Shown: one piece after another, positions 1 to 11,400 of the stretch
How positions within the stretch are numbered: the first letter of the stretch is position 1
How the letters are laid out: the number at the start of each line of letters is the position of its first letter
Origin: Histomonas meleagridis
Taxonomy: Eukaryota > Parabasalia > Tritrichomonadida > Dientamoebidae
Assembly (NCBI GenBank): GCA_020186115.1
Contig: WSYJ01000133.1
Location: forward strand, 62,001 to 126,000
Direction: 5' to 3'
Length of the DNA: 64,000 bases
Translations under genes and position numbers: made by a program
Notes under the pieces: model-generated
What the model was told of the DNA's origin: nothing
What the model saw: the letters and a program-made list of their open reading frames with translations, nothing else
Database searches by the model: none

Positions 1-2519
1 ATATTAATGTTAATAATAAAGATATTTATTTACATTATTTGTAGTTGATATTAAATATTTGATATATTAATATGAAATTTGGAATTTATATTTATGATTT
101 ATGACTGCTCTTATTTTAGCATCAAGAGAAGGTCATATAGATATAGTTAAATTACTTCTACAACAAAATGAAATTAGTTTTAATGATAAAGAAATTTTTT
201 CTTAATGTATAGAGATCATTCCAAATTTTTAAAATTTAATAATAATATTTGGAAATTGTTCAAAATATTTTATACAGCATTAATTTTTGCATCACAAAAT
301 GATCATACAGAAATAGTCAAATTATTACTCGAATGTAATGGAATAAATATCAATGAAAAAGAAATTTTTTCAACTTTTTAAGAAATCATTTCCATAATTT
401 AATGTCTCAATATTATATTAGGAAATTGTTCAAAATATTTGATACAGCACTTATTAAAGCTTCTCGAAATGGTAATACTGAAATAGCTAAATTGCTTATT
501 GAACAAAAAGGAATTGATATCAATACTAAAAACTTTTGTTTCACTTATTTAATATTTGATTGCATAATTTGATATCTCAAATTCAATTTTGAAGTTATTT
601 TAAGTCGTTTTGTACAGCGCTTATGTGCGCATCTTCATATGGCCATTTAGAAATTGTTAAAATCCTTACAAAGAAAGATGCAAATATTTCAACTAGAGAT
701 ATTAATTTTTATAATTTGAAGTAAATTTTAAAGTATTGAAGTTATTTTATATTTTATGGAATTTCTTTACAATTAATAGAACAGCATTTATGTATGCATG
801 TAAATTTGGACAATATGAAGTTGTCGATTTTTATATTAAGAATAATATAGTTAATGTTAATGATAAAGATATTTATATATTTTTATTAATGTTTATTTTA
901 AAAATTTAATATATTCAAAAAATATTTAAAAATTATTCAAATAATTTTATACAGCCCTTATGATTGCATCTGATGAAGGTCAAACAAATGTTGTTAAAAT
1001 ACTTCTTGATCAAAGAATAATTGATGAAAATACCAAAGATATTAAATAGATTTATTTAATGTTTGTTTTCATTATATTTTGTTTCAAAATAATATTTGGA
1101 AATTATTTTAAATATTTCAAACATCACTAATTTTAGCAGCTAAAAAAGGATATATTGAAATAGTAAAATTACTTCTTGGACAAAAAGCAATCAAAGTTAA
1201 TGAAAAAGATGTTTATTTGTTTTATTTAATATTCATTATAATGATTTAATATTTATAAATAACATTTGGTATTCATTTTAATTACCTCAAAAAGCATTTA
1301 TGGTTGCAGCTGCAAATGGTCATATTGAAATTGTTAAATTACTTCTTGAGAAAAAAGGAATCAAAATCAATGACAAAGATATTTATTTGTTTTGTTTAAT
1401 ATATCTTAAAATGGTTTAATATTTGATAATAAAATTTGGAAATTAATGAAATTATTTGAAACAATCTTTATGAAAGCAGCCAAAAATGGTCATATTGAAC
1501 TTGTTAAATATCTACTTGAACAAAAAGGAATTAATATCAAATCCAAAGATATTAATTTGTTTTATTTAATGTATCTTTTAATGGTTTAATCTTCCATAAT
1601 AATATTTGGACTTTATTTATACGATTTGAAACGGCATTTATAAAAGCAGCTGGAAATGGCTATGTTGAAATTGTTAAATTACTTCTTGAAAAAGGAGCCA
1701 AAATCAATTACAAAACTATTAATTTGTTTTATTTAAAGCTTATTTAAATAATTTGAAGTTTCAAAGAAATATTCGGAAAATATTCAATTTATTTTGGACC
1801 GCACTTATTAGTGCAGCAGAAAGAGGTCGTATATCAGTTGTTAAATTTCTTCTTAATCAAACAGGAGTTGACATTAATGCGAGAAATAATATTTATTTCG
1901 ATAATTTAATATTTCAAAAACATATTTAAAAAATAATCATTTTATTTGATACAGCACTTCAGTTTGCATCAGCAAATGGTCATACTGAAACAGTTAAATT
2001 ACTTCTTGAACAAAGAGGAATTGAAGTCAATACTAAAAACAATATTTATTTACATAATTTTTTGTTTTAATTTTATTTTTGGAATTTATTGATATTATTA
2101 TGGACACCTCTCATTGCAGCATCTGAAAAAGGACACACGGCAGTAGTTAAATTGATTCTTAATCAAAAAGGTACAGCAATCATTGACATCAATGCTAAGA
2201 ATATTTATTTGTTTTATTATGTATTTAATTTGTGATTTTTGTTTTTCAACGTAATATTTGGAATTCATTTAATGTATTTGATACAGCACTTATGAAGGCA
2301 TCTTTACTTGGATATAAAGAAATAGTTAAATTACTTCTTGAACAAAGAAGAATTGATGTCAATGCTAAAGAAATTTATTTATTTTGCTTAAAATTTATTT
2401 CGATTATTTGCAATATCAAAATAATATTTGGAAATTGTTTAAATTATTTAAAACAGCACTAATGAAGGCATCGCAAAATGATTATACAGAAATAGCTAAA
2501 TTACTTCAATAAAAAAAGG
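1..2519 (+). CDS. Ankyrin-repeat array, 3' part, interrupted by 77-nt spacers
   Basis: About sixteen ankyrin units begin with a TAL-like tripeptide (ACA GCA CTT or variants) at 104, 274, 444, 614, 781, 951, 1121, 1291, 1461, 1631, 1798, 1951, 2104, 2283 and 2453. Each unit is about 31 codons and stays open, with the pattern TAL..AS..G..EIVKLLLEQ.GI..N.KDI. Between units lies a non-coding spacer with stops: 13 of 15 are exactly 77 nt and two (before 1951 and 2104) are 57 nt. The last unit ends with TAA at 2517-2519, possibly a natural end. The 5' part, expected to carry a DUF3447 domain as at 13.6 kb, lies outside the window. Ankyrin arrays normally act as protein-binding scaffolds; no specific partner can be inferred. 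It needs removal of the spacers to be translated, otherwise it is a decayed cassette array. Confidence 0.6.
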
Positions 2520-2777
2520 AGAGTAGGGTGCCTTAATAAACATAAAATAAAAAAAACTTTGCATTTAAGAAAAGGCTTACAATTGTATCGATTTTTTGAT
2601 TAAAATTTTTTTTCTATGTCATAATGAATCATATAGATGAATGAATTGAATGTATGTTGTTTATATGAACTATTGTATAAAGTCTTATGATATAGGTTGT
2701 GTTTTAGCTTTGGTTGTCATTTTATTTCCGTTAATTATATTATTACTGGTGATTTGCACGTATGATTTAATGAAAGA
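2520..2777. other. AT-rich spacer between ankyrin array and element debris
   Basis: No open frame, RNA-like fold or repeat is recognised here. It marks the change from the periodic ankyrin array to unrelated decayed coding sequence. Confidence 0.4.
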
Positions 2778-3345
2778 TTTGGCAGTTAATTCATAAACGT
2801 TCAACATTTCCAAAAAATAGCCGTTTAAAAAAGACGTTACGATTAAAAATAGAAAAATTATGTACCAGAATTGTTGATGATGTTAACCTAAATGGTTCAA
2901 TTTATTCAGATGTAAAACCTCAAATCAATGATTTTAAAATATTCAAAACAATTTCAAAAAGTATCAGAAAATATAAAAAATTCTCGAATCGAATAATTAA
3001 GGAGAAAAGCATTTAAAACATTTAAAATAATTTAAAATCTAAAGCTGGAGAATTCGTTAAATCAGAAATAAGAGATCTTGAAACTAATATTCTGAATAAA
3101 TCAATTTCGCAATTATATGAATACACTATAGGAGAAGTAAGTAAACTTATTATAGAAAAATGTAAGCCAAAGCTTCAGCAAGCATATGAACAAGACATTA
3201 ATACTTCTATTTTAAATTTTAAAAATGAAATTTTCTCCGATGTTATAAATGAATATGGAAGATAAAATTAGAAAAGAACTCAAAAATAAAAATTACGATG
3301 CAAATGAAACAGTCAAAAATTGTGTTGACTAATATCTTATGAGTT
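2778..3345 (+). pseudogene. Broken unknown ORF, basic helical protein
   Basis: Frame 2778-3015 reads as a basic stretch (about 75 residues, containing KIEKLCTRIVDDVN) without an ATG and stops at TAA. A second frame from about 3038 to 3265 continues with a helical segment (EIRDLETNILNKSISQLYEY) and also stops. Composition and spacing suggest one former gene broken by stops and a frameshift. I do not recognise the family. Its position upstream of the integrase-like frame suggests it belonged to the same element. Confidence 0.35.
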
Positions 3346-3880
3346 AAAGAAAAGATAAATTATTGTAAGTAAAATTCAAACGTTATAACTTTTTTGAATT
3401 ATGTTTTAATAATAGTTTTACGAAAGGATATAGTGCATCAATAGTAGTATAATATAAATATAAATTTGGTGATTAAAAAATTAATTTTACAGACATTTAT
3501 GCAAATTGATTAATCGAAAGTATTTTTTGGTTCTAGCTCTTAAAAAGATACATATCATTTGTCAAAATAAAGTATTTAAATGATCTTTGATTAAAGGGAG
3601 CCTCGAATAATAAACGGTTGTATTTTATAATTAAAATTCATTTTTCTCTGTTATTTAAGAAAATATTAAATTTTTATATAAAATTTTACACTTACCTATA
3701 CAAAGATAGTAATATACTTTGATTAATCCTAATAATTATCAAAAAAGTATTCTAAAAATCACACAATCACAATTAAAGCATGAACAATTTCTCATGCAAA
3801 ATATTAAATTTTTGAGCTCAAATATGCTAAAAACTAGCAAAAAATAAAATAATAATTCAAGTGAAGTATATGAATTGTTT
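3346..3880. other. AT-rich non-coding stretch within element debris
   Basis: No frame longer than about 40 codons and no recognisable signal or repeat. It is probably degraded element sequence. Confidence 0.3.
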
Positions 3881-4110
3881 TTGAAATCTGAAATAATTGC
3901 TATAATTTTTCATAAGCAAAATTTCAAAAATATGTCTTGTGAAAATCTTATTTCGAGAGATATTACTATGAAATTGGTGATGTAGTATTATTTGATGGTA
4001 ATAAATTATCAGATGATTTAGTAATAACTACTAAAATATTAAATTCAATAGTTGGTAAAGTAACAGGAAAAATAGATGATAATTTATTGAGTATATTTAA
4101 AGAATAAAAG
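3881..4110 (+). pseudogene. Short broken ORF upstream of the 129-aa ORF
   Basis: Frame 3960-4107 encodes about 49 residues with coherent, soluble-protein-like composition (EIGDVVLFDGNKLSDDLVIT) and ends at TAA. The sequence just before it is in other frames and broken. No family is recognised. It is probably the tail of an element gene. Confidence 0.3.
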
Positions 4111-4136
4111 AAAATATATATATTTTCAATTTTTTA

Positions 4137-4526
4137 ATGGAAATATCTAAATTAAAAACAAAACCAAAGATAGATAGATTAAAAGAAATTAGAAGAAACA
4201 TAGGCAATATCGATATCCAAGATTCCGCTCATTATTTAACCAAAAATTTTACATCTTTGTCAAAAGTAATAAATAATGAACTAACAATTTGTGAATTCAT
4301 CAAAATAATAAATGAAAAATATAGATTAGTGAAAAATAAAATTGGTAATAAAACCTTAATAGAATGGTATCAATTTTTTATGAATTTAATCATTAAATAC
4401 AGAATACAAACATTAGTTAAAAAAAATAAGAAATTCGATTATGAAACTATTATAGATGAATTTATTTCAATGATAAAAGGATATAAATTATTATTATATA
4501 TTCTGACGTCAGCATATAGAATATAA
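4137..4526 (+). pseudogene. Unknown 129-aa ORF of element debris, truncated
   Basis: The frame opens at an ATG and encodes a lysine- and isoleucine-rich, mostly helical protein with no recognised domain. It ends at TAA, but coding-like sequence continues to about 4760 in another frame (for example NITGFKFLAKNKYLF), interrupted by TAA codons at places where CAA (Gln) would keep the frame. That pattern suggests a longer ancestral protein now broken. It lies 287 nt upstream of the integrase-like fragment on the same strand. Confidence 0.35.
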
Positions 4527-4813
4527 TCTATATGAAGATCCTATTTGTAATATTACAGGTTTTAAATTTTTAGCTAAAAATAAATATTTATTTAATAGTG
4601 CAAATATTCCTTATCATGTTGATTATTAAAATATAGGTAAAATAAAACCAAATTTAAAATAAATTCCTTATGAATCAAATAAAAAATATCAATCAAAATA
4701 TATCGGAAATGAAGGAGAGTATCAAATGAATTTATTTTTTTCTAATAAAAATCCATTTTAATAACAATATTGTTATTTATTTACAAATTAAAACTAGATA
4801 TTTATTTGATACT

Positions 4814-5425
4814 ATGACTAATATAAGATTAAATGGCAAGTATAGTAAAAAATCAATAGAAAGTATAGCTAAAGCTTTATATAAATTTAACAGTACAGAA
4901 CTTCTTAATTATAGAATTATACATTGTGATTCAGAAAAAACATTTTTATCGAAACCTTTACAATATATTGCAGCACATTTAATTGATACTAAAATAATTC
5001 CAGTAAAAAAAATAATATTTAAAAATAAATCTTATCCTATACATATTTCTTTAGCTATAATTAATAGAATTTGTAGAACTATTAGAGATATGGCTGATAA
5101 TATGGGTTTAGAGTGTATTGAACGCCAAGATATGGATAAAATTATTCATAATTATGATCATGCTTATCATCATAAAACATTATCTAAATTAAATCATAAA
5201 AAAATCTCACCTTATGAAGATAAAATTAACAATAAATCTTTTGGTTTACCTTTACATGAATTAAATTATGAAATTATGAAACAAGAAAAATATTATTTAC
5301 CTCCTGGTACTCAAGTAGCTGTTTATAATACAGATCAATTACAAAAGCGAACCAAAATTCTTAAGAATGAAAATTTCGTGGGCTTAATTAGAAGCTATTG
5401 TCGAAACACTTTTATAAAAAAATAG
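4814..5425 (+). pseudogene. Integrase-like fragment (retroviral/Maverick type, C-terminal half)
   Basis: The 203-residue frame carries features seen in the second half of DDE integrases: an IIHCDSEKTF motif near residues 36-45 (an Asp followed by an S/T..F segment), then a helix INRICRTIRDM near 82-92, a histidine-rich YDHAYHHKTLSKLNHKKISP segment as in the N-terminal part of many integrase tails, and LPPGTQVAVYN (about residues 162-172), which resembles the start of an SH3-like tail. The N-terminal zinc-binding part and the first catalytic Asp are absent, and the usual third acid is not evident. It is therefore most likely an inactive remnant. The assignment is by motif resemblance only. Confidence 0.45.
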
Positions 5426-5473
5426 CAATTTCACGTCACAATCTAATAAAAATTTCATAATTTCCCTTTTACT

Positions 5474-8400
5474 TTACTCAGAATTTTGTTCGATACCTTT
5501 CATCTTCTCTTCGAGGTACTCCATCTTCCACCTACACAAGTGCACTCTTGATTCCAATTGCAGCCTCTTCATTAAGTGGTCTCTTGCAGCGGCCAAATTG
5601 ATACCTTTTCCAGAGCTTGCTGAGTTCTTTGACTTTTCCATTGTTTCGCATAATTTTTCGAATCCTCCATTTATTATATTTAATTGTTCTTTCATTTGAG
5701 TAATTTCATTTGTCACGTTTTCGAAATCGATATTTTTCACTGATTCGCCAAATATTTCATTTAATTTCTTTGAGAATTCGATTAATTTGTTCAAAGTTGG
5801 TAAACCATTTTGTATTACATCATTAATTTCCTTAATAAAATCGATAATTTTATTACCCTTTTCCAATAATCCATTCAAGTCCTTCACATCCTTTAAATGA
5901 TCTTTAGTATATAATAATAAATTAATATAAGCAGAAGCTCCAGAAGAACATAAGTTCAACAAAGTAATTGTGAATTCTCTTGTAGCTGATGGAATATTTT
6001 GTTTAATTTCATTAATTCTTTCATTAATGATTGTATATTGTTCTTGTAAAGGTTTAGATACAGCAAATATTTTATCCCTTAATTCACCTAAAGTTGCATC
6101 TTCATTATTAGCAAATGTTATAGCTTCATCACATAATGTTAAAATTAAATCTAAATCTTCAAGTATCGATTGCGTTGAAGAATCAAATTGTATTCTCCAA
6201 TTAGGATTACTATGACATTTAGATTTTAATGATTTATTCATTAAGTCACAATTATTACATAATGAATTTGCAGCTTTAGATAAATTCATTTTGTTTTGTA
6301 AGTTCACTGAACTTAATGAAGTTTTAAGTGTATTAATAAGTGTTAAATCAATTTGTTCATAAATTTTGGTGATCTTTTCTACAATTTCGGAATTCTCTGG
6401 TGACGTTTGAATGAACAATGAAAACTTTTGTATGATTTCTTTGGTTTCATTAATGATATTAATTGTCTCTTTACATATTTCTTGTGTATTTAAGTTAGAT
6501 GAATCATTTGTAAGTCGTGGCATCTTGATTTTAGATGGAAGTTTATTAGCTAATTCTGGTTCATAAGGTAAATATTCAATGTTTGTTGTTTGTTTAATGA
6601 TTGTCGATAATTTAAATAATGTTTCATATATTGGAAATTCTTTGGTAATAATCGAATTAATATCATCATTTGTTATTAATGTAATAAATGAATTAATTTG
6701 TTCTTGAAGTTGATTAGTTAATGTATTAAATTGTTCATTTAATTGTTTCATTGTATTTTGTTGTAATAATTCAATTGATGATGGAATAATTTTATTAATT
6801 TCTTCTTTAAGTAATGGACTCTTTTGTGATAATATTAATAAGAATGATTCCTTAAGTTTAGAATTAGTGAAACCTGCGTTAATTAATGAGATATATAATA
6901 TAATATTTATTAATATTTCTAATAATATTTTTTGTAATTTAATTATTTCATTAGTTTCTTCTTCATTATTAACGAATGACAAATCTTCAACAATATCTCC
7001 AATATTATCAACATATCTTCTAAATAATCTTAAGTTAATATTTGAGAAATCTTTAATATATGTTAATAAAACTTTAATCGATTGATATGATAAACGAATA
7101 AATTCACTATAAAATTGGATATCTGGTTTATTCTTAAGGATAATTCCATGTTCACTCATTATTTGTACATTAGATGTGATTAATAATAATTGTTTTTGAT
7201 CAACAATTTCTGTTAAGTTTTGTGCATATAAATTATTATCTGTACGAATATCTAATAATTCATCAATATTTTGTACATTAATTATTGAATTAGTAATAAT
7301 ATTTGATATGTCTGTAACATATGAAATAATTTTCATTCGTAATTCTTTAATATTATCTTCATTTAATTGTTCAATTTTATCAATTTCATCAATAGTTGGT
7401 AATATATTCTCTAATAATTGATCTTTAACTTTCTTTTCTATAGCTGACGCTTGTAATGACTTAATTTCAATGATTTTATAATGGACTTCTTCTGTTTTAT
7501 ATTCTGATAATAAATGTATTAATTCAATTGATTTCTCATTCGATTTATCTTTAATTTCATTCTCTTTAAGTGACCTAAATTCAATAAATGATGAAATCTT
7601 TTTAAGTTCATCAAATACTTTCTTAAGTGATTCTTCATTATTAGAATTCTCAATAAGTTTTATGATTTTAATTAATGAAATATCTAAAAGTTCTTTAGAA
7701 TCTTTTTGAATTGTAGGTAATATACCCATAAATGTTGATAATATTATCGGTAAATATTTAATGAAACTTTCTTTGTTTGTAACTTTCTTATTATATTTGA
7801 CCATTTTCTTTTCGATTTTAGATAATTCAATTGATGTATAAGTTGGAATTAATTCAACAAAACTCTTTAATGATTGATAATATTCATTATTATAATTAAT
7901 ATGTTCTTTAATATAATTAATGACTTCTTTAGTTTCATCATAATATTGTGTACCTTCCATATAATTTAACACTTGTAAAAATTGTTTATTCGATGTATTA
8001 TTAAATTCTGGAATTTCTTTATAATTTGGTTCTTCATATTTATCAATAATTTTAATGATTTCATCTAATAAATTATTTAAATGTGGTATCCATGCTTGAA
8101 GTTTAATATCTGCTTTATAACTCTTTTCTTCATTACATAAAATAGAGAATTGTTGATCAATATTATATATTAATTGATAAAGAACATTAAACTTATCCAT
8201 AAATTCTTTAATATGATCTTGAATAGAATTAGATAATGATACAACAAATGATAAATATGAAATGATTTTACGTAAGAACATTGGGACTTTCATTGTATCA
8301 GTTTGTAATGTTTCAATTATTTTCTCCATTTCTTTCTTAGATTGTAATAAAAATGATAATGCCATTGATCGATATTGTACTTTCGAAAATTCCATTAATG

Positions 8401-11400
8401 GATTTAACCAAAATTGAGTTATTAGTTTAAATTGTTTCATTCTTTGTGTAGAATCTATTTCTTGAATATAACGTGAAATGAAACATAAATTAATGAAATT
8501 AGCCGTGATAATTAATGAAGGATTTTCAAAGATAATTATCGATTGTTTAATGTTTTCATCATCAGGTTTTTGATGTAAATATTCTTTAATTAATATTTCA
8601 GAATTAGAATAATAATATAATGAAATAGTTAAATCTAATTGAATCATAAATGAATTATATTTTTCGATCAAATTAATTATTTTTTCTTCTTTAATTCCTT
8701 GTAATAATAATGTAGAATAACATTGGATTTCATGTAATGAATCATATTTTAATGTAATTGATGGGAAACTTTTAGAATCAACTATAACATCCACATTAAA
8801 TGAATTTAATGAATTCTTTAGATATTGTAAATAATAATTTGCTTTAATATCTTCTACTTTAAATGAATTAATTTCTGTTCGTAATTCATTAATTATATTA
8901 CATAATGTTATAGAAAAGCCAATGATCATTTTTTGTATTAAATTATTCTTAAGTTCTTTATTAGCTTGTGCTTGAATTAATGTACGTAATTCATCATAAT
9001 AAAATTTACCTTTTTCATGTGCTTTAATAAATGTTATAGAAGCTATTAAATTAGTTGACATTAAATCAGTATTTTGTGATAATAATTCGAATTTATCATC
9101 AATTATATCAATAATATCTTTAGATAAATTATCAAATGATTCAATTCGATCAAATATTTTTTGGATATCTATTGAATGCAAAACATTAGTAAAGAAATGT
9201 GATGAAGAAGATTGACGTATAATATTTGTAGATGTTGAAATATCAGTATATTTACTTAAGTTATCACAATATTCAATTAATATATTTAATAATGTCTTTA
9301 ATGCTGAATCTTCTTTAATGATTGGTATGATTTCAACAATCATTTGATATATTTTATTAACATTTTGTTGTTGTGATTCTCCTCCTTCATTTGTAGATAA
9401 TAAAGAACTTTGTAATAATCTAATTTTTGTAATAATATCAGTATTCTTAATTGTAGTTTGTGATAATATACTGTTAAGTTTATTAAATAATATATCTGTA
9501 GTTTGTTTAAAGATTTCAATATCATTTTCTCCAATATGAGGTTTAAGTATTTTCTCATTTATCATTTCACAATTCGAAAAGAATGTTTCAAGTTGTTTTG
9601 TATATGAATTAATTTCATTTACAAATGGCTTTGTAATTAATGTAAATACTTTAACTTGTTCTTTCTTCCTAAAGACTTCTTTTAATTTAGATAATAATTG
9701 TGATTCATTAGATTTAACTTCTTTAATAACTTTAGACATATTATCGAAATATAATTTCCAATATTTCATATTCATTAATATGTTTTTATGTTTAGAAAAG
9801 ATTTCAATGTTTGCAAAATCATTAAAGAAACGTGATACTTCTTCAAATTGTGGTATAATATCTTCAACCATTAACTTAATTTCTTTTCCTGAGAAAAATG
9901 GTATTATTGTTAATGTAGGTGGTTTAATAGTTTCATATTCAGGTAATTGATTTATACATGAAATGATTAAATCAATTTGATCAATTACATTTTGTATTTT
10001 TGTGAATTTCTCTTCATTCGGTTGAGTTTTATCTTGTGAATCAGAAAGGATTTTTCTCATTTCTTGGAATGTTTCAATTTCTCGATCAATATTTTGAGAT
10101 TCATTAATATAAGTTAAATCTTTTAATAATTTAGAAGAATCATTAGTTAAATTTGAAACATTTTTAATATTTGTAGTTAATTCTTCAAATATTTTATTTA
10201 ATTCTTTAGTCGTAGCGATATGATTAGATAATATTTCTTCAATAATACGATTAATATTATTAAAGTAATAAATATTTGAAGCATCTGATAAAATTGTTGA
10301 TAATTCTCTAATTGGTGACATTATTTCTTTAAGAATTGATAATGTTCGATTAATAGAAACAAAGATTGCACGTGTAGATTGTTTTAATTCTAAGTTAAAT
10401 ATTGTTGTTATAGTCTTTAATTCTAAAATCTTATCTTTAATTTGTTTATAAAGTTCATTAGCTTTAGAATCATTATTTTGTTCTTCATAACTTAAGAACT
10501 TAGTAATAGTTTCATTAAGTGCATCAATTAATGTTTTAATTTGTTTCTTTGTAGGAATTACATGATAAGGATCAATTTTAATTTCGTTTAATAATGTAAT
10601 AAAGATATCAACTTTCTTCTTAGAAAAGATTAAAGCTTGTTGGAATGTTTTATCAGATGTAATTGAAGTTACCATTTCAGTAATACTTTTACAATCAATA
10701 ATAGCTCTTTGTAATACTATAGTTTGTTCTTTAATCTGTTCAAAGTATGGTATCGAATAAGGACGAATTGTAAGTTGTTGACGTATTTTATGAACATTTG
10801 AATATGCATTACCTAATGATATTAATGCACTTTCAATCTTATCAACTAATTCTTGATTATTAATAATCTTTTGATCATTTTTAATAGTATTTCCTACTGT
10901 TAATAAAATTGCTACTGAAAATAATGCTTGATGAAGTATATAAATATGTTTTAATCGTTCATTTGGTTCATGTGGAATTAAAGGTCTTAATACATCTTTG
11001 ATTATAATAGTGAAATGTTCAATTGCTGGTAAAAAGACTGATCCTTGACATAATGGTAATACACTTTCAGCAAATTCAGTTAATGACTTTAATTCTTTTA
11101 ATAAGTTAATTAAATGGAATTGTGTATTATATAAAATTGTACCATTAGTAGGACATTGTTTAAGTTGTTTAAGACTATCTTGAAATGTTTCACGATATTT
11201 CTTTAAGAAGTTAACCCAATTTTCAATGATTATTTTACGTTTACCTTCAACTTTAACCATAATTTCAGATCGTATTAATTTTTGACATTTAATTAATATG
11301 TCAAGATTCGATAATATTATTTCAAGATTTCCGACAGTAATATTAGAAGTTGATATCATTAATAATGAATTAATAATTTCTTCTTTATCATTATCAGGTA

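Larger units (their letters stand above)
2778..5425 (+). mobile_element. Decayed Maverick/Polinton-like or related element (composite debris)
   Basis: This 2.6-kb stretch holds a run of same-strand broken reading frames: 2778-3015, 3038-3265, 3960-4107, 4137-4526 with a decayed extension to about 4760, and 4814-5425. The last resembles the C-terminal half of a retroviral-type integrase, a hallmark of Maverick/Polinton elements, which are abundant in trichomonads. All frames are lysine/asparagine/isoleucine-rich and more AT-biased than the housekeeping genes. I found no terminal inverted repeats and no polymerase or packaging-ATPase motif, so the assignment rests on the integrase-like frame and on family knowledge. 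Confidence 0.45.

Noticed and set aside
1-2519. CRISPR-like array because of regular 170-bp spacing
   Set aside because: The repeated part is protein-coding ankyrin sequence, far too long and variable for CRISPR repeats, and the organism is eukaryotic.
4530-4760. Reassigned TAA codon (Gln) in the element region
   Set aside because: All intact genes in the window use TAA or TGA as stop, so decay explains the in-frame TAA codons better.
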